DNA of 38,058 bases from Acidobacteriota bacterium (GTDB lineage: Bacteria > Acidobacteriota > Vicinamibacteria > Vicinamibacterales > JAFNAJ01), in contig JAEUQQ010000071.1 in assembly GCA_016789685.1 (NCBI GenBank), forward strand, positions 1 to 38,058, given 5' to 3'. Positions within the stretch are counted from its first letter, which is position 1. Every line of letters starts with the position of its first letter. Both the position numbers and the translations under genes were made by a program. The notes below the pieces were generated by a model. The model did not search any database. It was not told the origin of the DNA and saw only the letters and a program-made list of their open reading frames with translations. Positions 16,168-24,835 of the stretch are shown in pieces.

Positions 16168-17022
16168 CTAGGTGGCGCGCGACGGAAGCATGAAGCGCAG
16201 CGCCGACGCGATGGCGGCCTTCAACTGCCGGCGATCGACGATGGCGTCGACCATGCCGTGCTCGAGCAGGAACTCGCTGCGCTGGAAGCCCTCGGGCAGC
16301 TTCTGGCGAATGGTCTGCTCGATGACCCGGGGACCGGCAAACCCGATCAGGGCCTTGGGTTCGGCGATGTTGAGGTCGCCGAGCATCGCGAAGCTTGCGG
16401 TGACACCCCCGGTCGTCGGGTCGGTGAGGACCGAGATGTAGGGCAGCCGCTCACGGTCGAGGCGCGCGAGGCCCGCGCTCACCTTGGCCATCTGCATCAG
16501 CGACAGGGTGCCTTCCATCATCCGGGCGCCGCCCGAGCACGACACGATCACCATGCCGCACCGGCGGGCGATGGCGCGCTCGATGCCGCGCGTGATCTTC
16601 TCGCCGACCACGACGCCCATGCTTCCGCCGATGAAGCTGTACTCCATCGCGGCAATCTCGGTGTCGAGGCCATCGAGGCGCCCCGAGGCGACGATCACGG
16701 CGTCGCGCTGCCCGGTGGCCTTGTAGGAGGTCGTCAGGCGGTCGCGGTAGGCCTTCGTGTCGGTGAAGCCGAGCGGATCGAGCGAGACCAGCTCGCGGTC
16801 ATGCTCCTCCCAGGCTCCGTCGAACAGCGATCGCAGCCGATCGGTGGCCGATACCCGGAAATGGTGGGCGCATTTCGGACACACGTGGAGGTTGGCTGCC
16901 AGGTCCTTGTTGTAGAGGATCTCGGAGCAGTCGGGACACTTGATCCACAGGCCTTCTGGCACGCGGACCGGCTTTTCGACGGAGGGCGCCATCGGGCGCT
17001 TCTCGCGCTTGAACCACGCCAT
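16168..17022 (-). CDS. accD: Acetyl-CoA carboxylase carboxyltransferase subunit beta
   Basis: 284 residues, matching AccD. The N-terminal zinc ribbon uses Cys29, Cys32, Cys48 and Cys51, with WIKCPDC and VCPKC. The carboxyltransferase core shows GGSMGVVVGEKI, SCSGGARMMEGTLSLMQM and LTDPTTGGVTASFAMLGD, ending with GFAGPRVIEQTI. With AccA it transfers the carboxyl group from biotin to acetyl-CoA, the first step of fatty acid synthesis. accA is not in the window. It is followed closely by folC. The dNK gene lies upstream on the same strand behind a GC-rich hairpin, so accD may have its own promoter in the 52-bp gap. Confidence 0.95.
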   Translation of the reverse strand: MAWFKREKRPMAPSVEKPVRVPEGLWIKCPDCSEILYNKDLAANLHVCPKCAHHFRVSATDRLRSLFDGAWEEHDRELVSLDPLGFTDTKAYRDRLTTSYKATGQRDAVIVASGRLDGLDTEIAAMEYSFIGGSMGVVVGEKITRGIERAIARRCGMVIVSCSGGARMMEGTLSLMQMAKVSAGLARLDRERLPYISVLTDPTTGGVTASFAMLGDLNIAEPKALIGFAGPRVIEQTIRQKLPEGFQRSEFLLEHGMVDAIVDRRQLKAAIASALRFMLPSRAT

Positions 17023-17043
17023 GGGCTGTTAAGCCTACTACAG

Positions 17044-17062
17044 CGCCCCGGGATCCGGGGCG
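17044..17062 (-). terminator. Short GC-rich hairpin between dNK and accD genes
   Basis: CGCCCC (17044-17049) pairs with GGGGCG (17057-17062) around a GGGATCC loop. It lies after the stop of the deoxynucleoside kinase gene on the minus strand, with no clear T-run. It may act as a partial terminator or processing site. Confidence 0.35.
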
Positions 17063-17074
17063 ATCAACGGGCGA

Positions 17075-17725
17075 TCAGTGCTCGAGACGCGGGACGTAGT
17101 ACCGCGTGCCGCCCGTCATGCCCTGGATTTGCCGCAGGATTTCATCGACCGCGGCGTCTGGCCAGTCGGGCTCGACCTGCGAGGTTTCGACGACGAGCAA
17201 CGGCGTGGCCGTGTAGTGGAAGAAGAAGTGATTGTAGGCGTCGCTGAGCTCGCGCACGAACGCCTGGTCGGGCAGGGGGCGCTCGGGATGGGTCTTGCCC
17301 CCCTGCTTGACGCGCCGGAAGACGACGTCGGCCGGAGCCTGCAGGTACACGACGACGTCTGGCGCCGCGATGTCGCGCACGAGCAGGTCGAACAGCCGCT
17401 GGTAGATGAACAACTCGTTGTCGTCGAGCGTGACGTAGGCGTAGATCTTGTCGCGGTCGAACAGGTAGTCGCTGACTGTTGCCTGCGCGAACAGGTCGCC
17501 CTGCCTCAGCTGGCCCTGCTGGCGATGCCGCCCGAGCAGGGTGAACAACTGTGTCTGGAATGCCGCGCCGGCCCGCCCCGCGTAGGCGTCGGCGAGAAAG
17601 GGATTCTCGGTCTCGTCGAGTACGACCGAGGCATCGAGGCGGGTCCCGAGCCGGTCGGCCAGTGCTGACTTGCCGAGGCCCGGTGGTCCCTCGATGGCGA
17701 GGTACCTGAAGTCCACGCGGCGCAC
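17075..17725 (-). CDS. Deoxynucleoside kinase
   Basis: 216 residues, deoxyadenosine/deoxyguanosine kinase family. The P-loop GPPGLGKS is at 13-20, followed by DETENPFLADAY, which corresponds to the substrate-binding EPxxNP-type segment. A D-R-D motif (VSDYLFDRDKIYA) and VVYLQAPADVVFRRVKQGGK supply the catalytic and LID arginines. It phosphorylates deoxynucleosides for salvage. In many bacteria a homologue is linked to folK; here it precedes accD-folC. The start is GTG 17723-17725, with another GTG three codons later as an alternative. The divergent lipoprotein gene begins 88 bp away. Confidence 0.85.
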   Translation of the reverse strand: MRRVDFRYLAIEGPPGLGKSALADRLGTRLDASVVLDETENPFLADAYAGRAGAAFQTQLFTLLGRHRQQGQLRQGDLFAQATVSDYLFDRDKIYAYVTLDDNELFIYQRLFDLLVRDIAAPDVVVYLQAPADVVFRRVKQGGKTHPERPLPDQAFVRELSDAYNHFFFHYTATPLLVVETSQVEPDWPDAAVDEILRQIQGMTGGTRYYVPRLEH

Positions 17726-17793
17726 TCTAACCGTTCGACTCGACCGTGTCGAGTCGGCGCCGCCTCAGGCCGGCCGAACCGCCGATTCCCGCG

Positions 17794-17802
17794 TGCTAGC
17801 AT
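17794..17802 (+). promoter_or_regulatory. Extended -10 element of the HEAT-cyclophilin gene
   Basis: TGCTAGCAT reads as an extended -10 (TG-n-TAGCAT). It ends 11 bp before ATG 17814, so the transcript would have a leader of only about five bases and be almost leaderless. No recognisable -35 box is needed for this type, and none is seen. Confidence 0.4.
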
Positions 17803-17813
17803 GGCCCCGCGCC

Positions 17814-19973
17814 ATGTCTCTTTCCTGCCGAACGCTTGTCGTGATGGCCGTCGTGGTCACCGCTGCCTGTGCCCCGCCGCCCGTGGTCACACCCCCACCT
17901 CTGCCGACGTGGGAAGAGAAACTCGCCGACATCCTGCGCCTCGAAGACGCGCGCATCCTGCGCGATCCGGCGCCGGTCGTGGCGCCCGCGGTGCCGGTGC
18001 TGCCTGCGCGTGGCCGGCGAACGCCGGTGCCCGCCGTGGCGCCGCCTCCACCGCCGCCCGACCTCACACGTCTCGTGGCCGACGGCGAAGCCCGCGTCCG
18101 GCGTCGTGCCGCGCTGGCGATCGGCCGCGTCGGGCTGCCAGAGGGCGCCGCGGCCCTGCAGGCGACGTTGCGCGATGCGGATCCCGAAGTGCGACAGATG
18201 GCCGCGTTTGCCCTGGGCCTCGTCGGGAACGCGGCCGCCGCCGCCGACCTGCGCGCCGCGCTCGCGGCTGACGCCGACCTGCGGGTGCGCGGCCGGGCGG
18301 CCGAGGCCCTCTCGAATCTCAATGACACCGAGGCGATCCCGGGCATTCGCGACCTCGCGGTCTCGATCGTGTCGAGCGGGGCCCTCGCGTCCATCGATCC
18401 CGACGACCTGTCGCCGACGCTGCCCGCCGCACCCGAGGCGTACCGCCTCGCGCTCTACGCGCTCGTGCGCCTCAAGTCGTGGGACGCCGTCGCCGCGGCC
18501 ACGCTCGACGCCCGCGGACAGCCCGTCGCGCAGTGGTGGCCGATCGCCTACGCGCTCCAGCGCACGGGTGACGCCCGCGCGCTGGCACCGCTGCTCGCGC
18601 TGGCATCGTCGCCGGCCGTCGAGACGCGCGCGTTCGTCGCGCGCGGACTCGGTGCGCTCAAGGACGCACGGGCAGCGGCGACGCTGCTGACGCTGGCCGA
18701 CCCGGCGACGCACGGGCCGCGCATCGCGGCGGCCGCGGTGCGTTCCCTTGGACAGCTTGGGCCGACGACGCCAGCGGTCGAGGCGCGGTTGCTCACGCAT
18801 GCGCGTGACGCGCGTGCCGACGACAACGTGCGTCTCGAGGCGGTGGTCGCGCTCGGTGCGATTCGTGCCCGGTCGGCGACCGACACGCTGCTCGACATGA
18901 CCGTGGCGCCGTGGGCATCGCTGCGCGCGGCCGCGATGCAGGCCCTGGCGGCCATCGACCCCGACACGCTGATCACGGCACTGTCGGGGCAGGATGCCGA
19001 CGCCGAGTGGTCGGTACGTGCCGAGTTGGCCGCGACGCTGTCGACGTTCGAGCCCGAGCGCGGACTGCCGCTGGTGCGCCTGCTGGTCAATGACGCCGAC
19101 GCGCGCGTGATTGGCCCGGCCCTGCGGGCGCTCGTGCGGCTCGGCGCCGCCGATGCCGAGACCGTCGTCGTCAGGCACCTGGCGCACGACGACGTGATGG
19201 TCAGGGCCGCCGCCGCGTCGCTCGTCGCCGAGAAGAAGTACGCGAGTGCCGCGGGGGCACTGGCGGCCGCGCTCGATCGCGCGAAGGCCGACACGCTGTT
19301 CGATGCCCGCGTCGCCGTGCGCGAGGCGATGGTCGCGCTCGCCCCGGCGCGCGCCGCCGACGTGTGGCGCGAGGGCCTGGCCGATCCCGAGTGGGCCGTG
19401 CGGCGCCACGCGGCCGACCGGTGGCGCACGCTCGACGCGGCGGCCGACGTGTCGCCGATGCGTCCGGCGCCGACCGGGCACGACGCGGCGTTCTACGCGG
19501 CGCCGTCGCTGGTGTCGCCGCCGTACTCACCGCAGCTCTACATCGACACGACGCGCGGGACGATCCAGGTGGAGCTCGACGTGATCCACGCGCCGGTGAC
19601 GTCGCAGAGCGTCATGGCGCTGGCCAGGCGCGGGTACTTCGACGGGATCGTGTTCCACCGCATCGTGCCCAACTTCGTGGTGCAGGCGGGCGATCCGCGT
19701 GGCGACGGCGAAGGCGGGCCGGGGTATGCGATCCGCGACGAACTGAGCGACCTGCCGTTCCTGCGCGGCACGGTGGGGATGGCGCTGTCGTGGCCCGACA
19801 CTGGCGGGAGCCAGTTCTTCATCACGCACGCCCCGCAACCACACCTCGACGGGCGCTACGCCATCTTCGGGCGCGTCGTGGCGGGGATGGAGGTCGTCGA
19901 TCGGTTGCGCCGGTGGGACCGGATCGAGAAGGTGCGGGTGTGGGACGGCGTCGATCCGAGCGGCCTCCGCTGA
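17814..19973 (+). CDS. HEAT-repeat lipoprotein with C-terminal cyclophilin-type peptidyl-prolyl isomerase
   Basis: 719 residues. The first 19 residues form a lipoprotein signal ending in VTAAC (Cys19), followed by a Pro-rich linker. Residues about 95-555 are alpha-helical HEAT/PBS-lyase-like repeats (recurring D-x-x-V-R-x-x-A-A patterns). Residues about 566-719 are a cyclophilin domain with FDGIVFHRIVPNFVVQAGDP, GTVGMALS, GGSQFFITHAPQPHLDGRY and IFGRVVAGMEVVDRL. The Arg and Phe/Met positions needed for catalysis (FHRI, SQFFI) are kept. It probably acts in the periplasm as a scaffolded foldase. The frame is open from 17670, but ATG 17814 starts the signal sequence. The combination of HEAT array and PPIase in one lipoprotein is uncommon. 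Confidence 0.85.
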   Translation: MSLSCRTLVVMAVVVTAACAPPPVVTPPPLPTWEEKLADILRLEDARILRDPAPVVAPAVPVLPARGRRTPVPAVAPPPPPPDLTRLVADGEARVRRRAALAIGRVGLPEGAAALQATLRDADPEVRQMAAFALGLVGNAAAAADLRAALAADADLRVRGRAAEALSNLNDTEAIPGIRDLAVSIVSSGALASIDPDDLSPTLPAAPEAYRLALYALVRLKSWDAVAAATLDARGQPVAQWWPIAYALQRTGDARALAPLLALASSPAVETRAFVARGLGALKDARAAATLLTLADPATHGPRIAAAAVRSLGQLGPTTPAVEARLLTHARDARADDNVRLEAVVALGAIRARSATDTLLDMTVAPWASLRAAAMQALAAIDPDTLITALSGQDADAEWSVRAELAATLSTFEPERGLPLVRLLVNDADARVIGPALRALVRLGAADAETVVVRHLAHDDVMVRAAAASLVAEKKYASAAGALAAALDRAKADTLFDARVAVREAMVALAPARAADVWREGLADPEWAVRRHAADRWRTLDAAADVSPMRPAPTGHDAAFYAAPSLVSPPYSPQLYIDTTRGTIQVELDVIHAPVTSQSVMALARRGYFDGIVFHRIVPNFVVQAGDPRGDGEGGPGYAIRDELSDLPFLRGTVGMALSWPDTGGSQFFITHAPQPHLDGRYAIFGRVVAGMEVVDRLRRWDRIEKVRVWDGVDPSGLR

Positions 19974-20007
19974 GCAGTTGACGAACTCCCAAGGCCACGC
20001 CCGCCCT

Positions 20008-20075
20008 GAGCGAGCCGCACGATCGACGGCGAGTCGAAGGGGAGCGAGCCGCACGATCGACGGCGAGTCGAAGGG
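20008..20075. repeat. Two perfect tandem copies of a 34-bp repeat
   Basis: 20008-20041 and 20042-20075 are identical 34-mers that begin GAGCGAGCCGCACG and end GCGAGTCGAAGGG. Similar 'CTGAGCGAG...GAGTCGAAGG' units are known as dispersed extragenic repeats in many environmental bacteria. I judge this to be one such unit duplicated in tandem. It lies 35 bp past the end of the HEAT-cyclophilin gene. Confidence 0.85.
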
Positions 20076-20087
20076 CTTAAACGCGAA

Positions 20088-20106
20088 CGGGGGCGCTAGG
20101 CCCCCG
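20088..20106. terminator. Bidirectional GC hairpin between convergent genes
   Basis: CGGGGGC (20088-20094) and GCCCCCG (20100-20106) enclose the 5-base loop GCTAG. It stands between the plus-strand HEAT-cyclophilin gene and the minus-strand mini-peptide gene ending at 20138. No T-run is seen on the plus strand. On the minus strand GTTCGCGTTT follows, a weak tract. Confidence 0.5.
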
Positions 20107-20137
20107 CTCACGTTGCGCGATGCCTCGCGCAGCGAAG

Positions 20138-20191
20138 CTACTTCTTCTTCGCGGTCTTCTTGGCGGCCTTCTTTGCAGCCTTCTTCGCCAT
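20138..20191 (-). CDS. Lysine/alanine mini-peptide A (17 residues, histone-tail-like)
   Basis: The complete reading frame encodes MAKKAAKKAAKKTAKKK, nine lysines in 17 residues, with a stop at 20138-20140. It is preceded by AAAGGGGA (20199-20206, minus strand), a plausible ribosome site seven bases before ATG. Its first 12 and last 21 bases are identical to those of the second mini-gene upstream, and the bases after both stops are also similar (CGCGAGGC then CGTGAGCG). This points to tandem duplication. The composition resembles lysine-rich tails of histone H1-like and some bacterial HU proteins, so binding to nucleic acid is a reasonable guess. No folded domain is possible at this length. 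It would be missed by standard gene finders. Expression is unproven. Confidence 0.6.
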   Translation of the reverse strand: MAKKAAKKAAKKTAKKK

Positions 20192-20405
20192 GGTGGTATC
20201 CCCTTTCAAGGGTTGGTTGGGGCCATCGGGTGCATCCCCGCGCTGGTCGTCCTGCCGATGCCGCCTGGCACATTCGGCGACGATGCCGGTGCTCCCGATT
20301 TCGTGCAACGCATTCCGGACTCCGCCGAAGATCGCGCGCCGCAGCGCCCGGAACAGCGGGGCGAGGGTGCGCTCACGCGCGCCTCGCGACGCAGACCGAC
20401 GCGAT

Positions 20406-20465
20406 CTACTTCTTCTTCGCGGTCTTCTTCTTGGCGCCGGCCTTGGCAGCGGTCTTCTTCGCCAT
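20406..20465 (-). CDS. Lysine/alanine mini-peptide B (19 residues, histone-tail-like)
   Basis: The frame encodes MAKKTAAKAGAKKKTAKKK and stops at 20406-20408. A good ribosome site, AAGGAG (20473-20478 on the minus strand), stands seven bases before ATG. A TTGACA-17-TAATCT promoter lies about 95 bp upstream, with a stem-loop in the leader between them. These three signals in the right order make it a credible gene despite its length. It shares both ends with mini-peptide A, 214 bp downstream, and the pair is probably one transcript. The likely role is a small polycation acting on DNA, RNA or ribosomes, but this is inference from composition only. A regulatory leader peptide is an alternative, though no regulated gene follows. 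Confidence 0.65.
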   Translation of the reverse strand: MAKKTAAKAGAKKKTAKKK

Positions 20466-20494
20466 GCGTCGTCTCCTTGGATGGCAGGGACGGT

Positions 20495-20536
20495 TCAATC
20501 CGAGTCGTGACTAGGTAGTCACAACAGGTGGATTGA
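20495..20536 (-). promoter_or_regulatory. Two-level stem-loop in the leader of the mini-peptide genes
   Basis: An outer stem, TCAATCC (20495-20501) with GGATTGA (20530-20536), encloses the palindrome GTGACTAGGTAGTCAC (20507-20522). It lies between the promoter and the ribosome site of mini-peptide B, so the RNA would fold into a hairpin of two stacked stems. The inner palindrome could instead be a protein operator. The arrangement suggests control of leader RNA stability or translation. Confidence 0.55.
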
Positions 20537-20560
20537 GCGGTGCACCTGCATACAAGATGT

Positions 20561-20589
20561 AGATTAGGGACGACATGTGCGCGTGTCAA
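20561..20589 (-). promoter_or_regulatory. Sigma-70 promoter of the mini-peptide genes
   Basis: On the minus strand a perfect -35 TTGACA (20584-20589) and a -10 TAATCT (20561-20566) are separated by 17 bp. A second TTGACA lies 24 bp upstream (20608-20613). Between the two is the near-palindrome CACAAATTCTGTG (20591-20603), which could bind a regulator. Predicted start near 20554, giving a leader of about 90 bases. Confidence 0.6.
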
Positions 20590-20613
20590 GCACAAATTCT
20601 GTGTCGTTGTCAA

Positions 20614-20895
20614 AAAGTTGAGAGGCTTGACAGGGCCGCGTGATCGATCCGCCGTCCACATCTTTCCACCCCTGTCAAGTCGTCGCGATCCCGTCTGCGC
20701 CGACGCGCGCAACATCGCGCACACCCCATGAATTCAGGGCGATCGTGCCGTGCCGGCACGCGTCGCGCGTGCCGCGCCGCGGGTGCCGCATCGCGTGCGC
20801 GCCGCATCGAAGCGGTGCCGTGGTGGCCGTCGTCGCGCCGCGCGCGTGCGCCAGGCGCAGGCGGCATCGCGTGCGTGAGGATGATGAAACGGACG
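20614..20895. other. Intergenic stretch without a recognised gene
   Basis: Between the mini-peptide promoter region and the stop of the TPR-like gene no credible coding frame was found on either strand. A 12-bp palindrome, CGTGCCGGCACG (20749-20760), is the only distinct structure and could help end transcription of the TPR-like gene. Confidence 0.5.
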
Positions 20896-22554
20896 TCAGC
20901 GGGCGGTGTCGGCGATCGTGCGCGCCCGTCGCGCGGCGTCGGCCCGTCGCGCCTCGTGCGCACCGAAGATCGACGACGCGCGTTCGTACAGCGTGCGCGC
21001 CAGGCGCGCGTCACGCGCCTCGATCGCGATCTCGGCGCGCGCGATGCACGCATCGGCCACGAACGTCGGGTGTGTGCCCGGTGGCTGCGCGCACGCGCGA
21101 TCGAACACCGCCGTGGCGCGCGCGATGTCGTGGCTCGCGCGTGCCACGAGTCCGCGGCGATACAGCGATGGCGTGTCGGCCGGCTTCAGCGCGAGCGCGC
21201 GGTCGAGCGTGGCGCCCGCCGACTCGAACTGCCGGCGCTCGTACTGGCGGAGGCCGTCGATCGACAGCCGGCGCGCCTCGCCCTCGGCGGCTGCGACACG
21301 CGTGCGCTGAGAGGCGCGGATGCGCGAGGCGAGGTCGGTGGTGTCTGCGGGCGGCACCCTGGCCAGGGCCGTTGCGAACGCCCGCGTCGATTCGTCGCGG
21401 CGGCCCAGGCGGTCGTGCGCGAGCGCCAGGTGCCACCAGGCCCAGGCCTGCGATGCGTACGGTGCCGTCGCCCCGCTCGTCACCACCGTGTTGAGTTCGT
21501 CGATGGCCAGGTCGGTCTGCTCGAGCGCATCGAGCTGCCGCGCGATGCCGAGGCGCGCGCGTGCCTCGGCAAGGGGGGCCTCGTTGACGTCGCGCCGCAG
21601 CGCACGCCCGAGCAGCACGCGCCACTGCACGAGGCTCTCGGTGCGGTCGTGCACGTAGGTGTCGTTGATCTCGGCGATCGACTGCACGAAGAGCGGGTTG
21701 CGCGGGAACGAACGGTCGAGGCCCCGCAGGTAGTCGAGCGCCTTCCTGAAGTCGCGTTCGTACCACAGGTAGATCACGTGCAGCTGGAAGTCGGCCTCGC
21801 CGCGCATCACCTTGCCGCGCTCGCGTGCGCGCAGCATCCGCTGCAGTCCCTCGACCTTGTCGCCACCCGGCAGCAGCAGCAGGATGCGCAGGAACTTCGC
21901 CACGGCCGGCGCGATGTCGGCGTAATACTGGTACAGCCCGATGCCGAACTGCGCGTCGTCGAGCGCCGGGTCGAGCGCCAGTGCCCGCTCGAGCGATTCC
22001 TTGATCCGCTTGCCGTCGCGCGCCGCGGCAAGGCGCTCGAGGCGCAGCACGCGCCACTGCGCGCGCGCGCCGTACGCGCCGCCGAGGTAGAACCAGGCTT
22101 CGGCGCGGCGCGGTTCGCGCGCCACCCACGCCTCGTTGCGCGCAATCGCATCCTCGACGACGCGTGTGAATGCGCCGTCCAGGGCCCGGGAGTCGGGGTC
22201 GAGCTGGATGCGCCAGAAGATGCGGTTGGCGTCGAGGACGAGGCAGCCCTCGCGCGGGATGCCGGCGCACGTGGCGAGCGCTGCGCCCGCCGCGTCGAAC
22301 TCGGCGTTGAGGATGCGCCCGTAGATGGCGGCGAGCGCTTCGGCGCCCTGCAGGGTCGGCGCGCCGCGCAGCGGCACCGCGAGCGCCGTGGCCAGCGCCG
22401 CGAGCAGCAGCAGCGCGGCCGGCGCGCGCCGGTGCGCCGCGCTACACGCTCGTGCGCAGCGACTGCTTCTCGTGGTGGCGCTCGAGCGCCAGCGCGACGA
22501 GACGATCGAGGAGCGTCGGGTAGTCGAGGCCACTTGCCGCCCACAGCTTCGCAT
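20896..22554 (-). CDS. TPR-like repeat protein, possibly exported; start uncertain
   Basis: Up to 552 residues, mostly alpha-helical. Repeats with the TPR pattern (AEAWFYLGGAYGARAQW, LDRALALKPADTPSLYRRGLVARA, AIDELNTVVTSG) suggest a protein-binding solenoid. A hydrophobic stretch of Leu/Ala after 'HRRAPA' looks like a signal or anchor. The start is problematic. The longest frame begins with ATG 22554 and a GTG exists at 22533, both inside ddl. The first standard codon beyond the ddl stop is GTG 22375-22377, which would remove the hydrophobic segment. A long overlap with ddl or a CTG start near 22413 are therefore both possible. Function unknown; it follows ddl and may act in the envelope. Confidence 0.7.
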   Translation of the reverse strand: MRSCGRQVASTTRRSSIVSSRWRSSATTRSSRCARACSAAHRRAPAALLLLAALATALAVPLRGAPTLQGAEALAAIYGRILNAEFDAAGAALATCAGIPREGCLVLDANRIFWRIQLDPDSRALDGAFTRVVEDAIARNEAWVAREPRRAEAWFYLGGAYGARAQWRVLRLERLAAARDGKRIKESLERALALDPALDDAQFGIGLYQYYADIAPAVAKFLRILLLLPGGDKVEGLQRMLRARERGKVMRGEADFQLHVIYLWYERDFRKALDYLRGLDRSFPRNPLFVQSIAEINDTYVHDRTESLVQWRVLLGRALRRDVNEAPLAEARARLGIARQLDALEQTDLAIDELNTVVTSGATAPYASQAWAWWHLALAHDRLGRRDESTRAFATALARVPPADTTDLASRIRASQRTRVAAAEGEARRLSIDGLRQYERRQFESAGATLDRALALKPADTPSLYRRGLVARASHDIARATAVFDRACAQPPGTHPTFVADACIARAEIAIEARDARLARTLYERASSIFGAHEARRADAARRARTIADTAR

Positions 22555-23611
22555 ACATGCTGATCGTCGTGAACCCGGGCATCGTGTTCACCTCGTTGAC
22601 GAACACCTCGCCCGACTGCCCGTCGAGCAGGAAGTCGACGCGCGCCAGGCCGGCCCCGTCGACAGCACGGAAGGCGTCGATCGCGTGTTGGCGCACCTCG
22701 TCCATCGCCGCCGGCGCGAGTGGCGCCGGAATCAACAGCTTCGACCCGGCGTCGATGTACTTGGCCTCGTAGTCGTAGAACTCACGCGACGGGATGATCT
22801 CGCCCGCGACCGACGCCTCGACGTCGTCGTTGCCGAGCACCGCGACCTCGATCTCGCGTGCGTGCGGCACGGCCGCCTCGACCACGATCTTGCGGTCGTA
22901 CTCGGCCGCCAGCGCGATCGCCTCGCGCAGGCCGTTGACGTCCTTGGCCTTCGAGATGCCAACGCTCGAGCCGAGGTTCGAGGGCTTCACGAACACCGGC
23001 AGACCCAGCGTGTCGATCACCCGGGCCACCACGTCGGCGGGGTCCGCGATCCACTCGCGACGCATGACGAGCATCCAGGGCGCGACCCGCAGGCCGCGCG
23101 CCGCGAACACGACCTTCATGACGGCCTTGTCCATGCCGACCGCCGAGGCCAGCACGCCGGCGCCGACGTAGGGCAGGTTGGCCAGTTCGAACAGGCCCTG
23201 CACGGTGCCGTCTTCGCCGTACGGGCCGTGGAGCACCGGGAACACGAGGTCCAGCCCGAGACCGCGGACAATGGCCGTGTCGGCCAGGTCGGCGTCGGCA
23301 TCCCCGCGCGCCGGGGTGCGGTCGATGGCGAGCAGCGTGTCTTCGCCGGGCCGCGCGATCGGGTACACTTCGCGGCTCGCGCGCAGGTGGCGCGCGTGGT
23401 CGGAGCGCGACTGTTCGATGACTTCGGCGGCCGAGGCGGCCGTCGGCGGCCGTTCGGGCAGGCTCCAGCGACCGTCCTTTTCAATCCGGATGGCCACGGG
23501 GTCGTAGCGGGCCCGATCCAGGTTGGCCATGACGGCGGCTGCCGAGGCGAGCGACACTTCGTGCTCACCCGATCGGCCGCCGTAGACAACGCCGATACGC
23601 AGACGCTTCAC
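22442..23611 (-). CDS. ddl: D-alanine--D-alanine ligase
   Basis: 389 residues, ATP-grasp fold. Landmarks are YGGRSGEHEVSLASA at the N-terminus, VFPVLHGPYGEDGTVQGLFE, LPVFVKPSNLGSSVGISK, AKYIDAGSKLLIPAPL, and RVDFLLDGQSGEVFVNEVNTMPGFT with the metal-binding Glu and Asn. It joins two D-alanines for peptidoglycan. The length and the insert after the first domain match the longer Ddl/VanA-type group. The frame continues open far upstream. I chose GTG 23609-23611 because the conserved core begins three to five residues later and the upstream sequence overlaps tgt on the other strand. It is divergent from tgt, with 66 bp between. Confidence 0.9.
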   Translation of the reverse strand: MKRLRIGVVYGGRSGEHEVSLASAAAVMANLDRARYDPVAIRIEKDGRWSLPERPPTAASAAEVIEQSRSDHARHLRASREVYPIARPGEDTLLAIDRTPARGDADADLADTAIVRGLGLDLVFPVLHGPYGEDGTVQGLFELANLPYVGAGVLASAVGMDKAVMKVVFAARGLRVAPWMLVMRREWIADPADVVARVIDTLGLPVFVKPSNLGSSVGISKAKDVNGLREAIALAAEYDRKIVVEAAVPHAREIEVAVLGNDDVEASVAGEIIPSREFYDYEAKYIDAGSKLLIPAPLAPAAMDEVRQHAIDAFRAVDGAGLARVDFLLDGQSGEVFVNEVNTMPGFTTISMYAKLWAASGLDYPTLLDRLVALALERHHEKQSLRTSV

Positions 23612-23668
23612 GATGACGGGTCCTGTAGGGAATCGAAGGCGGGATCCACACGCGATCCGCCTGCGGAG

Positions 23669-23674
23669 TATACC
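23669..23674 (+). promoter_or_regulatory. Candidate -10 box directly before tgt
   Basis: TATACC in GGAGTATACCGTAGTG ends three bases before the GTG start of tgt. If used, transcription would begin within or next to the start codon, giving a leaderless message. GGAG (23665-23668) could instead be a ribosome site at nine bases, with an unseen promoter further upstream. Confidence 0.3.
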
Positions 23675-23677
23675 GTA

Positions 23678-24831
<1,154 letters not shown>

Positions 24832-24835
<4 letters not shown>

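Noticed and set aside
22325-23677. Long N-terminal extension of tgt
   Set aside because: It is antisense to ddl and to the start of the TPR-like gene and lacks any domain. GTG 23678 gives the standard Tgt length.
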